Shown: positions 36,364 through 45,531 of the stretch, one piece after another
Layout: the number at the start of each line of letters is the position of its first letter
How positions within the stretch are numbered: position 1 is the first letter of the stretch
DNA from: Streptomyces lincolnensis
Lineage (GTDB): Bacteria; Actinomycetota; Actinomycetes; Streptomycetales; Streptomycetaceae
Assembly: GCF_001685355.1 (NCBI RefSeq)
Contig: NZ_CP016438.1
Span: forward strand, 6,758,001 to 6,822,000
DNA length: 64,000 bases
Direction: 5' to 3'
Position numbers and translations under genes: made by a program
The notes under the pieces: model-generated
What the model was told of the DNA's origin: nothing
The model's database searches: none
Seen by the model: only the letters and a program-made list of their open reading frames with translations

Positions 36364-37704
36364 TCACACGGGCGTTGACCAGGCCCGTTGAGCAGGCTCG
36401 TCGAGCGAGCCCCGGCGCAGCCCGGGCAGCAGCACCAGTGCCGTCCCCGCCGCCAGCCCCAGCGCGGGCAGCACCGGGAACCGTCCGTCGGGCGCGAACC
36501 CGTGCACCGCGAACCGGCTCAGCGCCAGAGCGCTCACCGCGAGTCCGAGCCACACCGCCCAGGCCCCGCGGCGCAGTCCGGGCTCCGGCCGCGTCCGGTC
36601 GTAGACCACCCCCAGCCGGCGTTCCACCGGCCGCAGCGCCGCCACGACCCCCGCCAGCACGGCCGCGAGCAGCAGCAGCCATGGCACCCGCAGCCCCCAC
36701 CACCCCGGGGAGCCGAGCGTGGGCTGCGGTGCGAGGCCGGTGAGGTAGAACGCGGCGGCGAGGACCAGCACCGGCAGCATGTGCCACAGATACAGCGTCA
36801 TACTCGCGCCGCCGACCGGCCGTACGACCCGCCGGACCCGCTCGCGGTCCAGGAGCCGCCGCACCGCCGGCGCGACCAGCTGACACACCCCCACCTGGGC
36901 CACCACCCAGGCCAGCATCGCCACCGAGGGCGGATCGGTGTTGCCGGTCTCCTGCCCGGTCACCCGGATCAGACTGACGGGGTAGGGGCCGAGGGCGACC
37001 AGCAGAGCGAAGGCCGCCCCGCCGGAGACGGCCAGCACCCACGGCACGGCGGGCCCGTCCAGCAGCCCGTCCCTCCGGCAGAAACCCAACTGATAGGCCA
37101 CGCCCCACACCAGGACGTAGTCGAGAACTCCCACCGACGACACGCCCCCGGCGACCACGGCCACGTCGACACCCACGGCGACCGCGCCCATGACCACCGG
37201 GACGCCCGGCCCCCAGCGCCGATGTGCCGTGTGCAGCGCGGGAGTCAGGGCGCTGAGCAGGAGGTACACCGGCAGGAACCAGAGCTGCATGGCCATGGCC
37301 CAGCCCACCATCGAGAGCGTGTCCGGATCCACGCCGGCACCCGCCGAGATCCCCACGGCGAGCAGCACCAGCCCGCTGTACACCCCGGCCGGCAGCAGCA
37401 GCCGCAGCGCCCGCCTCCCCACCCACCCGGCCGCCGTACCGCCCGCGCTCCGGGCCCGCTCCCAGGACCCGGCCGCCGCGTGGCCCCCGGCGAGGAAGAA
37501 CAGCGGCATGATCTGGAACAGCAGGGTCAGCCCCTGCGTCCAGGGCAGCTCCGCGAGCAACTCCGGTGCCCAGACCCCTCCTTCGGGCCCGTGCTCCAGC
37601 GCGGTGATCAGCCAGTGCCCGAACACCACGAGCACGATCGCCCAGGCCCGCAGGAAGTCGACGTACCGGTCTCTGCTCGTCACGAGGTGCCGATCGCTGC
37701 TCAT
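36364..37704 (-). CDS. acyltransferase-3 family membrane protein
   Basis: Integral membrane acyltransferase of 446 residues with about ten helices. The N-terminal R-x-H region reads DFLRAWAIVLVVFGHW, and MPLFFLAGGHAA and TLYLWHMLPVLVLAA are further family marks. Such proteins transfer acetyl or other acyl groups to cell-envelope or secreted glycans and antibiotics; the target is unknown. Start ATG at 37704. Confidence 0.88.
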   Translation of the reverse strand: MSSDRHLVTSRDRYVDFLRAWAIVLVVFGHWLITALEHGPEGGVWAPELLAELPWTQGLTLLFQIMPLFFLAGGHAAAGSWERARSAGGTAAGWVGRRALRLLLPAGVYSGLVLLAVGISAGAGVDPDTLSMVGWAMAMQLWFLPVYLLLSALTPALHTAHRRWGPGVPVVMGAVAVGVDVAVVAGGVSSVGVLDYVLVWGVAYQLGFCRRDGLLDGPAVPWVLAVSGGAAFALLVALGPYPVSLIRVTGQETGNTDPPSVAMLAWVVAQVGVCQLVAPAVRRLLDRERVRRVVRPVGGASMTLYLWHMLPVLVLAAAFYLTGLAPQPTLGSPGWWGLRVPWLLLLAAVLAGVVAALRPVERRLGVVYDRTRPEPGLRRGAWAVWLGLAVSALALSRFAVHGFAPDGRFPVLPALGLAAGTALVLLPGLRRGSLDEPAQRAWSTPV

Positions 37705-37814
37705 ACGACGTGATGCTGCCGCCCCGCCCGCGTCGTCGAGCCGAAGAGCCCGGGCCGCAACCAATCCGTGCCCGGTACGACACCGGACCAGCCCGGATGT
37801 GCTGCCATCGGGAC

Positions 37815-38846
37815 ATGGACACCTCGGAACGCTTGGGCCCCCCGGCCGGCAGCCGGCGCATCCTCATCGTCGCCTACGACGACGCGCAGATCATCGACAT
37901 CGCCTCGCCCAGCGGCGCGCTGGACATCGCCAACCGGCTCGGCGCGCGGCCGCCGTACGTCATCGAACTGGGCACCCTCGGAGGCCGGGCGGCGCGGAGT
38001 TCGGCGGGGATCCGGGTCGGCGCGGGGCGGAAGCTGGAGGCGGTGACGGGGGTCCTGGACACGCTGCTCGTCGTCGGCGGCGTCGGCTGCGAGGAGGCGG
38101 CGGCGGACGAGCGATTACTCGTCCAGGTGCGGCGCCTGGCCGAACGCAGCCGCCGGGTGGCCTCCGTGTGCACCGGCGCCTATGTGCTGGCCGCCGCCGG
38201 GCTGTTGGACCGCAGACGGGCGACCACCCACTGGCGCTGGGGGGAACGGCTCGCCCGACGGCATCCCGCCGTGGCCGTGGACGTCGGACCGCTGCGCATA
38301 CGCGACGGCAACGTCTACACCTCCGCCGGTGTCACCAGCGCGCTCGACCTGACGCTCACGCTGATCGAGGACGACCACGGCCCCACCCTGGCCCGGTCCG
38401 TCGCCCGCGAACTCGTCACCCACCTGCACCGCCCGGCCGACCAGGCCCAGATCTCCCTGTTCCTGGCCGGACCTCCGCCAGGAGACCGGCTGGTGCTGGA
38501 CCTGACGGGCCATATCGCCGGGCACCTGGCCGAGGACCTCTCCCCGGCCGCCCTGGCCGCCCGCGTCGGCATCAGCCCCCGCCACCTCACCCGCCTGTTC
38601 ACCACTCACTTGGGCATCACCCCGGCCCGTGCCGTGCGGGCGGCCCGCACCGACGCCGCCGTCCACATGGTGCGCACCAGCGGCCTGTCCCTCGCCTCGA
38701 TCGCCCGCCGCTGCGGGTTCGGCTCCCCGGAGACCCTGCGGCAGGCCTTCCTCGACCGCTACGGGATGACGGGGGACAGGATTCGCAGGATGCCGGACAC
38801 GCCCCCGGTGCGGGACACGCCGAGTCAGAAGACTCCCGTGCCATGA
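37815..38846 (+). CDS. GlxA-type AraC regulator with DJ-1/PfpI domain
   Basis: Regulator of 343 residues. The N-terminal 190 residues are a class I amidotransferase/DJ-1-like domain with the nucleophile elbow ASVCTGAYVLAAAGLL; the C-terminal 100 residues are an AraC DNA-binding domain (LAARVGISPRHLTRLFTTHL, IARRCGFGSPETLRQAFLDR). Usually such proteins respond to a small molecule held by the DJ-1 domain. Its stop overlaps the start of an exported DJ-1 paralogue. Start ATG at 37815 with a weak ribosome site. Confidence 0.92.
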   Translation: MDTSERLGPPAGSRRILIVAYDDAQIIDIASPSGALDIANRLGARPPYVIELGTLGGRAARSSAGIRVGAGRKLEAVTGVLDTLLVVGGVGCEEAAADERLLVQVRRLAERSRRVASVCTGAYVLAAAGLLDRRRATTHWRWGERLARRHPAVAVDVGPLRIRDGNVYTSAGVTSALDLTLTLIEDDHGPTLARSVARELVTHLHRPADQAQISLFLAGPPPGDRLVLDLTGHIAGHLAEDLSPAALAARVGISPRHLTRLFTTHLGITPARAVRAARTDAAVHMVRTSGLSLASIARRCGFGSPETLRQAFLDRYGMTGDRIRRMPDTPPVRDTPSQKTPVP

Positions 38847-39622
38847 GGCATCCGACGACACGCAGAAACGTCCTGCTCGGTACCGCGGCCGGAGCCGCGC
38901 TCGCCGCCACGGCCATGACGGCCATGGCCCCCTCGGCCGCCGCCGCCCCGCGAGGCGGCGCCAAGGGACCGAGGATCGGCATCCTGTTGTACGACGGCTT
39001 CAGCATGCTCGACCCGACCGGCCCCACCGAGGTCCTCTCCCGGCTGCCCGACGCCACCGTCACGATGATCGCCGAACGCCGCGGCCCGGTCCGCACGGAC
39101 ACCGGCGACGCGGCTCTCCTCGCCGACCGCTCCCTCAAGGAGGTCGACCGCCTCGACGTGCTGCTCGTGCCGGGCGCCGGTCCCCGCGGCACCGAGGGCG
39201 CGATGGGCAACGAGCGCCTCCTGGACTGGATCCGCGCCATCGACCGGCACAGCAACTGGACGACCTCCGTCTGCACGGGCGCGCTCGTCCTGGCGGCGGC
39301 CGGTCTGCTCGACGGCCACAAGGCCACCACGCACTGGGCCTCCGCCTCCTACCTCCAGGACCACTTCGACGTGACGTACGTGCCGGAGCGCTATGTGCGG
39401 TCCGGGAAGTTCGTCACCTCGGCCGGAGTCTCCGCGGGCGTGGACATGTCCCTCTACCTGGCCTCCCTCCTCACCGACGAGGACACCGCCCGGGCGATCC
39501 AGCTCGGCGTGGAGTACGACCCCCACCCGCCCTTCGACTCCGGCAACGCGGCGGAGGCGAGCGACGAACTCAAGCGGCGGGCCCTGGAGCTGCTGGCGGA
39601 CTCGGAGGCCTCCGGCTCGTAG
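38843..39622 (+). CDS. exported DJ-1/PfpI family protein
   Basis: Protein of 259 residues with a twin-arginine signal (TTRRNVLLGTAAGAALAAT, cut after SAAAA). The mature part is a DJ-1/PfpI domain with TSVCTGALVLAAAGLLDGHK, a close paralogue of the N-terminal domain of the upstream regulator. The ATG overlaps that regulator's stop. The pair may sense or degrade the same class of ligand, one outside and one inside the cell; this is inference. Confidence 0.88.
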   Translation: MRHPTTRRNVLLGTAAGAALAATAMTAMAPSAAAAPRGGAKGPRIGILLYDGFSMLDPTGPTEVLSRLPDATVTMIAERRGPVRTDTGDAALLADRSLKEVDRLDVLLVPGAGPRGTEGAMGNERLLDWIRAIDRHSNWTTSVCTGALVLAAAGLLDGHKATTHWASASYLQDHFDVTYVPERYVRSGKFVTSAGVSAGVDMSLYLASLLTDEDTARAIQLGVEYDPHPPFDSGNAAEASDELKRRALELLADSEASGS

Positions 39623-39701
39623 AGCCCCTGGGGGAAACCCCCTCCACGGTCGGCGGGATGGCCGGATGGTGGCCTGGACCGACCGTCCCTACGGTCATGT
39701 C

Positions 39702-41000
39702 ATGAAGCCTCTGAAGCCTTTACGCGAACTCCTGTTGGTCTCCTCGATCTCGGTGGCCCTGGTGGCGGGCGGCATCACGACCGCAGTCGCCCACGACCGG
39801 GGCTCCGAGGACCGGGTCTCCGGGAAAACCGCCACCGCGGCGGCCGAGGACACCCACCCCACACACCCGCGGGGACAACTCGTCTCCGTCGACCATCTGC
39901 GCACCCTGTCCGCGTCGCAGATCGCGGCCGAACTGAAGAGCGACGACGGCGGAGCCTGGGACACCGGCGCCGTCCGGTACGGCGTGGACACCTACCGCGT
40001 GGTGTACCGCACCGTCGATCCGTCCGGCCGCCCCACCACCGCGAGCGGACTCGTCGCCGTACCCCGTGGCGGCGACCGGCACCTGCGGACGGTGTCGTTC
40101 ACGCACGGCACCGAACTCTTCAAGGCAGACGTCGCCTCGGTCAGCGACGAGGTGTGGTCCCAGGCCCCCGCGCTCACCTACGCCTCGGCCGGATTCGCCG
40201 CCGTCCTCCCCGACTACCTCGGCCTCGGCCTGGGCCCCGGCCCGCACCCGTGGATGGACGTCCCCTCCGAGACGACCGCCTCCCTGGACATGCTGCGCGC
40301 GGCCCACAGCCTCGCCCCGGCCATCGGACGACACCTGCGCCCCGACGTGTTCGCCACCGGTTTCTCCCAGGGAGCCTCGGCCGCGCTGGGCCTGGCCCGC
40401 GCCCTCCAGGACGACGCCGACCCCCGCTTCCGGCTCCGCGCGGTGGCACCGGTCAGCGGCGCGTACGCCTTCCGCGACGCCGCGCTGCCCTCCCTGCTGG
40501 CCGGAGAGACGGACCCGAAGGCCGGCGTGATCTACACGGCCCTGACCCTGGTCGCCTTCAACCGCCTGCACCACGTGTACGACGACCCGGCCGAGGTCTT
40601 CCGCAAGCCGTACGCCCGGACGATCGAGAGCCTGCTCGACGGCACCCACCCCGGCTCCGAGGTCGTCGCGGGCACCCCGGCGACCGTCGACGGCCTCCTC
40701 ACCCGGCCTGGCCGCGCCCTGCTCGCCCGTCCCACCGGCGGGCTGGCCGAGGCCCTGCGCCAGACCGACGGCGTGTGCGCCGACTGGACCCCACAGGTCC
40801 CGATCCGCCTCTACTACGCCGCCGGCGACGAGCAGGCCGTCACGGCCAACAGCGAGCACTGCCACGCCACCTTCCGCGCCCACGGCGTCCACGCGCCCCT
40901 CACCGCCCTGGGCACCCCCACCTACGCCGGCTCCCGCCACCTGGGCTCCCACCAGGCCGGCACCGCCGCCGTGGTCCGCTGGTTCGGCTCCCTCGGGTGA
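39702..41000 (+). CDS. secreted alpha/beta hydrolase of the secretory lipase type
   Basis: Exported serine hydrolase of 432 residues. Signal peptide LLLVSSISVALVAGGITTAVA, nucleophile elbow FATGFSQGASAALGLA, oxyanion-side strand AAVLPDYLGLGLGP, and a late His in GSRHLGSHQAGTA. This matches the secretory lipase (LIP) group that acts on esters. ATG at 39702 is chosen for the signal peptide; an in-frame upstream start would add an unlikely extension. Confidence 0.85.
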   Translation: MKPLKPLRELLLVSSISVALVAGGITTAVAHDRGSEDRVSGKTATAAAEDTHPTHPRGQLVSVDHLRTLSASQIAAELKSDDGGAWDTGAVRYGVDTYRVVYRTVDPSGRPTTASGLVAVPRGGDRHLRTVSFTHGTELFKADVASVSDEVWSQAPALTYASAGFAAVLPDYLGLGLGPGPHPWMDVPSETTASLDMLRAAHSLAPAIGRHLRPDVFATGFSQGASAALGLARALQDDADPRFRLRAVAPVSGAYAFRDAALPSLLAGETDPKAGVIYTALTLVAFNRLHHVYDDPAEVFRKPYARTIESLLDGTHPGSEVVAGTPATVDGLLTRPGRALLARPTGGLAEALRQTDGVCADWTPQVPIRLYYAAGDEQAVTANSEHCHATFRAHGVHAPLTALGTPTYAGSRHLGSHQAGTAAVVRWFGSLG

Positions 41001-41402
41001 CCGGACCGTCGTACCCACGGGGTCACCGCCTGCGTCCCTCGGAGGTCCCCGAGAACACCGGCCGTCAGGAGGAACCGTCCACACGGTTTGCCTGCTGATC
41101 CGACACGGGGGACTGGTTTCCGGACGATCTCCGACACCGCGCGCACCGTGATCTTCTGTGCCGGGCGGTAGACGGTTAGGGTCTGGGCGCAACGAGTTGG
41201 CCATGAGGAGCGAGTGAGCCATGAGGAGCGAGGACATGCCCGGTTTTCCGAGCGCGCGCTGACGTCGTGGGCCGTCACCGGCCCGGTCATCGCGTGCTGC
41301 CCTTGATGTCGCGGCACAGCGAGCTTTCCCCCGCCTGAACCGTCGGCGCACGTGTGATGTGCCCGACGGCGGGCCTCGTTGTCGGCAACACAAGGGATCC
41401 CA
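41001..41402. other. non-coding gap before the MFS gene
   Basis: No credible gene. A near-duplicate of about 18 bp, CCATGAGGAGCGAG, occurs at 41219 and just upstream. Closer to the MFS gene (41340-41369) is a hairpin whose stem is CCGTCGG plus GCAC with a 7-nt loop; it ends 33 bp before the start codon and could attenuate the transcript. Confidence 0.5.
41340..41369 (+). promoter_or_regulatory. leader hairpin upstream of the MFS exporter
   Basis: Stem of 7 + 4 bp (CCGTCGG, one bulged C, GCAC) with a 7-nt loop. Its position between any upstream promoter and the GTG at 41403 makes an attenuator or mRNA-stability role possible; nothing more can be read. Confidence 0.35.
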
Positions 41403-42743
41403 GTGCCGTCCACTCCCTCGACTCCCTCCGCTTCCACCCCTGAACCCGCTTCCACCCCTGCTCGGCCTGCTCCGCCGGGACTGTGGCGAGACCCCGACTT
41501 CCGCGGACTCTGGACGGGGCAGACGGCCTCCCAACTGGGCGAACACGCCAGCCTGGTGGTTCTGCCGCTCTTCGCCGTCCTGACGCTGCACGCCAGCCCC
41601 GGCGAGCTGGGCGTGCTCCGCGCGGTGGGCCAGGCGCCGATCCTGATGCTCTCGCTCTTCGTCGGCGCGTGGGTGGACAGATGGCGGACCCGCACGACGA
41701 TGGTGCTCACGGACCTCGGCCGGGCCCTGGCCCTGGGCGCCGCGGCGGTGGCGGGCCTGTTCGGCCTGCTGGGTCTGCCCGCCCTCCTTGTCCTCGCCTT
41801 CACCGTCGGAGCCCTGTCCGTGTTCTTCGACGTGGCCTACCAGGCGTCTGTCGTACGACTGGTGCCACGCGACCAACTGGTGCGAGCCAACAGCGCGTTG
41901 GAGGGCAGCCGGTCCGCGGCGCAGATCGGCGGCCCCGCTCTCGGCGGCACCCTGGTGTCCCTGCTCTCGGCGCCGATCGCCGCCGCCTGGAGCGCCCTGT
42001 TCTTCGCGCTGTCGTTCCTGTCGATCCGACGGATCCGCCGAGCCGAATCGATCCCGGAGCGCGCGGAACACTCCCCGCGGGTCTGGCGCCGGATCCACGA
42101 GGGCCTGCGCTTCGTCACCGGCGACACCGTGCTGCGGACGGTCTGCCTGGCCTCGGCCGCCTTCCAGTTCTCCTTCGCGGCCCTGATGACCGTCTACCTT
42201 CTCTTCCTGCCACGCGAGCTGCACCTCTCGGCCACCGTCGTCGGCCTGGCCCTCACGGCAGCGGGCCCGGGCGCCCTCCTGGGCTCCCTGCTAGCCGCCC
42301 GCCTACCGCGCCGTTTCGGGTACGGCAAGGTGCTGGTGTGCGCGGCGGCCGTCGGCGACGGCATCTTCCTGTGCGTGCCCGCCCTGCACGGCTCCTCCGC
42401 GGCGACCATCACCGCACTCCTGGCGATCGGCTTCGTCTTCGGGTGCGGCGGCCAACTGGTGAACGTCACGATCATGGCCGTCCGCCAGACCGTCACCCCA
42501 GCCACCATGCAGGGCCGCACAGCCGCCACCATCACCTTCGTCGGCATGGGAACAACCCCCCTCGGCTCCCTCCTCGGCGGCTACCTCGCCCAGGAATGGG
42601 GCCTCCGCACCAGCCTCCTGACCACAGCCGCAGCCATGCTGCTGTCCCCCGCCCTGATGTCCCTGTCCCCCCTCGCCCGCATGGACCGCGACCTCCCGCC
42701 CTCCCCCGACGCACCACAGACGGCCACCCACGCGAAGCACTGA
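41403..42743 (+). CDS. major facilitator superfamily exporter
   Basis: Transporter of 446 residues with twelve helices after a Ser/Thr/Pro-rich N-terminal stretch. FRGLWTGQTASQLGEHAS and the cytoplasmic loop VDRWRTRTTMVLTDLGRALA are typical of the EntS-like drug/siderophore exporter group. GTG at 41403 with AAGGGAT is preferred to a TTG 24 bp upstream. No regulator is next to it; substrate unknown. Confidence 0.87.
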   Translation: MPSTPSTPSASTPEPASTPARPAPPGLWRDPDFRGLWTGQTASQLGEHASLVVLPLFAVLTLHASPGELGVLRAVGQAPILMLSLFVGAWVDRWRTRTTMVLTDLGRALALGAAAVAGLFGLLGLPALLVLAFTVGALSVFFDVAYQASVVRLVPRDQLVRANSALEGSRSAAQIGGPALGGTLVSLLSAPIAAAWSALFFALSFLSIRRIRRAESIPERAEHSPRVWRRIHEGLRFVTGDTVLRTVCLASAAFQFSFAALMTVYLLFLPRELHLSATVVGLALTAAGPGALLGSLLAARLPRRFGYGKVLVCAAAVGDGIFLCVPALHGSSAATITALLAIGFVFGCGGQLVNVTIMAVRQTVTPATMQGRTAATITFVGMGTTPLGSLLGGYLAQEWGLRTSLLTTAAAMLLSPALMSLSPLARMDRDLPPSPDAPQTATHAKH

Positions 42744-42841
42744 CAGCGGCCCGCAGCCCCCGAACCCCCGTCGGACGGCATCCGGTTCCAGCCCACTCCT
42801 TCGGGCGGTCGGAGTGGCGGAGCTGTCCGCGGGGCGGGGCC

Positions 42842-43456
42842 TCAGTCACTGCCGCCCCCGCCCCCGCCCCCGCAGCTGAACCCGCCGCCCGCGTCGCCGC
42901 CCGAATCCCAGGTGGAGTCGGAGTCGGAGTCGCGGTCCAGGGCCTTACCCATGCGGACCAGGGCCCGCCCGAGACCCGACGGAATCGGCTGCGCCCCGAC
43001 GACACCGCGTCGCACAGGCCCGTCCGGGAGAACGACGGGACCGCCGAAGACGTACGCCGGCAGGCTCCCCTCCTGTTCGGCCGCCTGGAGCCGCCGCCTG
43101 CCCAGCCGGGTCATCCGCCGCCGCGACCCCGTCAACAGGCCCCATGCGGCCAGCCTGCGCCCGATCTCCTCGACTTCCGGGGAACGTTGCAGGTCGGCAT
43201 GCACGGCGAGGGCGGCGACACTCCCACCGCGCGGGCAGGCCGCAATCACAGCACGCTCGACCGGATGCTGCGGCTGCTCCCCACCCACCGCACGCACACG
43301 CGAGACCCGGACCACGACCAGCCCGCGCTCGGACAGCCCAATCACCGCACTCTCCGCCACCCGCTGAGCTCCCCCCGCCAGGAAAGCGAAGTCGTACAAA
43401 TCCAGAGCCCGGGCCTCCTCGCCCACGGCCGCAGACCGCCGCAACACCATCCCCAT
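42842..43456 (-). CDS. TIGR04222-like protein with glycine-rich tail
   Basis: Protein of 204 residues resembling the Streptomyces TIGR04222 group: LDLYDFAFLAGGAQRVAESA, VIGLSERGLVVVRVSR, and TRLGRRRLQAAEQE, ending in an Asp/Ser run and GGGFSCGGGGGGGSD. Usual family members have extra membrane helices; this short form has none that are clear. ATG at 43456 behind a G-rich site. Confidence 0.65.
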   Translation of the reverse strand: MGMVLRRSAAVGEEARALDLYDFAFLAGGAQRVAESAVIGLSERGLVVVRVSRVRAVGGEQPQHPVERAVIAACPRGGSVAALAVHADLQRSPEVEEIGRRLAAWGLLTGSRRRMTRLGRRRLQAAEQEGSLPAYVFGGPVVLPDGPVRRGVVGAQPIPSGLGRALVRMGKALDRDSDSDSTWDSGGDAGGGFSCGGGGGGGSD

Positions 43457-43803
43457 ACCGGCCCCCCTTCGGACATCCCACTTGCCGGCAGTGTCACCCC
43501 ACAGGCGAGCGAGCAACCCTCTCCCGCCCACTTCAGAGCAACACTTGAGCTTCCCGCCCGAGGGCCGGGGGCCGGGGCACCAACGAGCTGGGCATGGCCT
43601 CGACCATCTCCTCAGCCCTCAGCCCTCAGCCCTCAGCCCAACTGCTCCGGGGGTTCCCGTGGTGTCTCGGCCGTGCGCCGACGGTCGACAGTTGCAGGGC
43701 GCACTTTCCGTGGTGCGGATGGTTTCACCACTGGGTGCATGCCTCATGCGTTCCGTCTGATTCACCCCTTCGCACGGCGGCCTGGTCTGTCGACCCTCGC
43801 GGT
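43457..43803. other. gap with a fourfold CTCAGCC tandem repeat
   Basis: Four perfect head-to-tail copies of CTCAGCC at 43611-43638. Otherwise no gene or regulatory pattern is seen; open frames running through the repeat have no support upstream of the DUF6083 gene. Confidence 0.5.
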
Positions 43804-44187
43804 ATGGGGGCTTCAGAAGAAGGACCGCGCAGGTTGGAGGGTGGGCGGTCACGCTGCCCGTACTGCGGCCTGTCGGCCGATCGCGTGGCCACGCTGGAGT
43901 ACGACTGGGTACTCCTTGAGCCGGACATGGAGCCGTTGGCCCACACCGTACCGGCGGAGCATCGGTGGATCGTGCTGTCTGACGGGCGGGTGGCGGTCTA
44001 CGGCGTATGCCCGCCGGATCCGTTTCAGCGTTGCCGCATCGAGCACCGACTCGCCTGCTCAGCGCAACCGCTGCCCGACCTCTGGCCGTGGTTGACGAGC
44101 CTGCGGAGCGAGAACCAGCGCCGAGCGGAGCGCCAGACCGATCCGGAGCCACCCCAGGCCCCGGAGACCTTGCCGGATGTCGGGTGA
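43804..44187 (+). CDS. DUF6083-like small protein
   Basis: Protein of 127 residues with the pattern of a Streptomyces DUF6083 protein: CPYCGLSADRVATLEYDWVL, PAEHRWIVLSDGRVAVYG and CRIEHRLACSAQPLP. The CxxC and later Cys/His suggest zinc binding. The start is uncertain; ATG at 43804 is closest to the conserved part. It is the last gene before the tRNA-derived sequences and so marks the chromosomal side of the island. Confidence 0.65.
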   Translation: MGASEEGPRRLEGGRSRCPYCGLSADRVATLEYDWVLLEPDMEPLAHTVPAEHRWIVLSDGRVAVYGVCPPDPFQRCRIEHRLACSAQPLPDLWPWLTSLRSENQRRAERQTDPEPPQAPETLPDVG

Positions 44188-44502
44188 GGATTCCGCGATG
44201 CCGCATGGTCCCGGGTGCCCCCGGCAGGATTCGAACCGCGCACACGGCTCCGGAGGACGGACAGTTCCCAGAGGTTTTAGCAGGCCAGCGCCCTATCTGG
44301 CGGACCGTCAAGCCCGCCGTCCCGCGCATGTCCCGCGAAAGTGAAATACGCTGTTTGGTCGTCTTGTGACGAACTTCAGTCCGATGCTAGCTGGGGGCGT
44401 GCGCCCATGCCGAGTTTCCGGCTTCCGGGGGCCGATGACTCAAAGCCGGCCCGGCTGTCTGTAGATGTGGGCATCGTGATTGATCAGGCGGGCGATGGGC
44501 CC
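44188..44502. other. gap holding the outer tRNA-end remnant
   Basis: Contains the degenerate tRNA 3' copy (44215-44255). The following 245 bp show no gene and no complete tRNA: going 5'-ward along the minus strand, the D-arm and 5' acceptor strand expected for tRNA-Arg are missing. Confidence 0.5.
44215..44255 (-). repeat. degenerate tRNA-Arg 3'-end copy (outer att remnant)
   Basis: On the minus strand this reads from CTCCGGAG through the anticodon-stem strand, T-arm (GGTTCGAATCC) and acceptor strand (GGGGGC). It matches the copy at 45532-45573 except for one lost base at the foot of the T-stem. The loss breaks the stem, so it can no longer be part of a working tRNA. It lies 1,317 bp left of the inner copy and in the same orientation. 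It is best explained as the old left attachment site of an earlier insertion. Confidence 0.75.
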
Positions 44503-44916
44503 TCAGATCTTGATGACGGTGACGCGCCCGCGGCAGAGCGTGGCGAGGTCCTCGGGGTCAGAGGTGAGGATGGTGACGGGTCCGGGGGCGGCCAACGCTG
44601 TGGCGCTGAGCATGGCGTCGATGGCGTACTTGTGGCCGTGCAGGCCGGCGTCGGCGAGGAGGGCGGCGGCGTGACGGGCGATGGACTCGGTGACCGGTTC
44701 GATGACGAGGCGGGACAGGGTCCATTCCAGGGCTGGGCGATTGATCCGTGGGTGGATCACTTCCACGAGGGTGGCTGCGGAAGTGATCACCCGTAGGTCG
44801 TCGGCGCGGGCGAGGGCGAGCCAGCCGGTGACCGTGCGGTCGCGCAGGACTGCCTTGGCCAGCCCTTCGCTGTCGAGGACCAGGGTGCCGCCGGGGGTGG
44901 CGGGGGAGGGGGTCAC
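44503..44916 (-). CDS. PIN-domain toxin (VapC-like)
   Basis: Likely ribonuclease toxin of 137 residues. PIN-domain acids are in place: LVLDSEGLAKAV, TLVEVI, KYAIDAMLSATAL and ILTSDPEDLATL. Coupled to the upstream antitoxin by a 4-bp overlap (stop/start ATGA). Lies between the two tRNA-end copies, so it is probably cargo left by an earlier mobile element. Target RNA unknown. Confidence 0.85.
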   Translation of the reverse strand: MTPSPATPGGTLVLDSEGLAKAVLRDRTVTGWLALARADDLRVITSAATLVEVIHPRINRPALEWTLSRLVIEPVTESIARHAAALLADAGLHGHKYAIDAMLSATALAAPGPVTILTSDPEDLATLCRGRVTVIKI

Positions 44917-45176
44917 GCGGCGTTCGCCCCGCCTTGGGTCTGCTGCTCTCGGGCTTGGTGGAGTTGGTCGCGCAGACCTTGGATCTCTTCGTCGCTGACG
45001 GGGCCGTGTTCGGCCTCTGCCACCGAGATGAGTTCGTTGAGGTTGTCCCGCTCGATCTGGCGGGCGACGGCTGCGGCGACGTAAGCGGACAGTCCGGAGG
45101 GGCCACTGCGGGCCTTGGCTGCTTCGGCGATATCGCGCGGCATGGTGATCGAGTACTTGCCGGTAGGCTCACTCAT
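44913..45176 (-). CDS. ribbon-helix-helix antitoxin (VapB-like)
   Basis: Protein of 87 residues. KYSITMPRDIAEAAKARSGP followed by LSAYVAAAVARQIERD is a ribbon-helix-helix DNA-binding unit; the acidic Gln-rich tail would wrap the toxin. First gene of the toxin-antitoxin pair and presumably its own repressor. Confidence 0.82.
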   Translation of the reverse strand: MSEPTGKYSITMPRDIAEAAKARSGPSGLSAYVAAAVARQIERDNLNELISVAEAEHGPVSDEEIQGLRDQLHQAREQQTQGGANAA

Positions 45177-45531
45177 GCCACCTATCCTACCTGCAATCCT
45201 CCAGGTGTGAGTCCCGGATGCGGATCGCTCACGGTGCCTCGTGGACGGCGGGTCATTCGGACTGGTGGTCGGCGTGCGCGAGCCGGAGTGAACCCGCCAG
45301 TGTCGGGAATGCCGTCGCTGTCCGGCAGCGGAGAGCGCGCCTATCCCCTAGAGCCATGGCGTCATGGTGCCGCACCCCAGGGGCGTGAGGCCCAGCTGAG
45401 CGTGGTCGTGTTCCCTCACGCGAGATCAGCGCCCATCAACGACAAAGAGCGGGACCCAGTGAGACTGGTTCCCGCTCTTCATACTTGGCACCTGCGCTGA
45501 TCAACCGCATCATCATGCAGGCTGAGGCGAA
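45177..45531. other. gap between antitoxin and inner attachment site
   Basis: No gene. Contains the hairpin at 45445. No further repeats or conserved sites seen. Confidence 0.5.
45445..45479 (-). terminator. hairpin terminator just downstream of the tRNA end
   Basis: Arms of 16 bp with one mismatch (AAGAGCGGGACCCAGT against its complement) around GAG, followed on the minus strand by CTCTTTG. It lies 52 bp downstream of the 3' end of the tRNA copy at 45532 and would have ended the tRNA transcript before the element inserted. Confidence 0.7.

Noticed and set aside
41221..41262. Thirteen-codon leader peptide (MRSEDMPGFPSAR) before the MFS gene
   Set aside because: It lies in a small duplication and has no ribosome site or link to the later hairpin.
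43594..43803. Longer N-terminus of the DUF6083-like protein
   Set aside because: It would be read through the CTCAGCC tandem repeat and adds Cys/Trp-rich sequence unlike the family.
44215..44300. Complete tRNA-Arg or tRNA-Ser gene
   Set aside because: The T-stem has lost a base and no matching 5' acceptor strand or D-arm is found 5'-ward on the minus strand.
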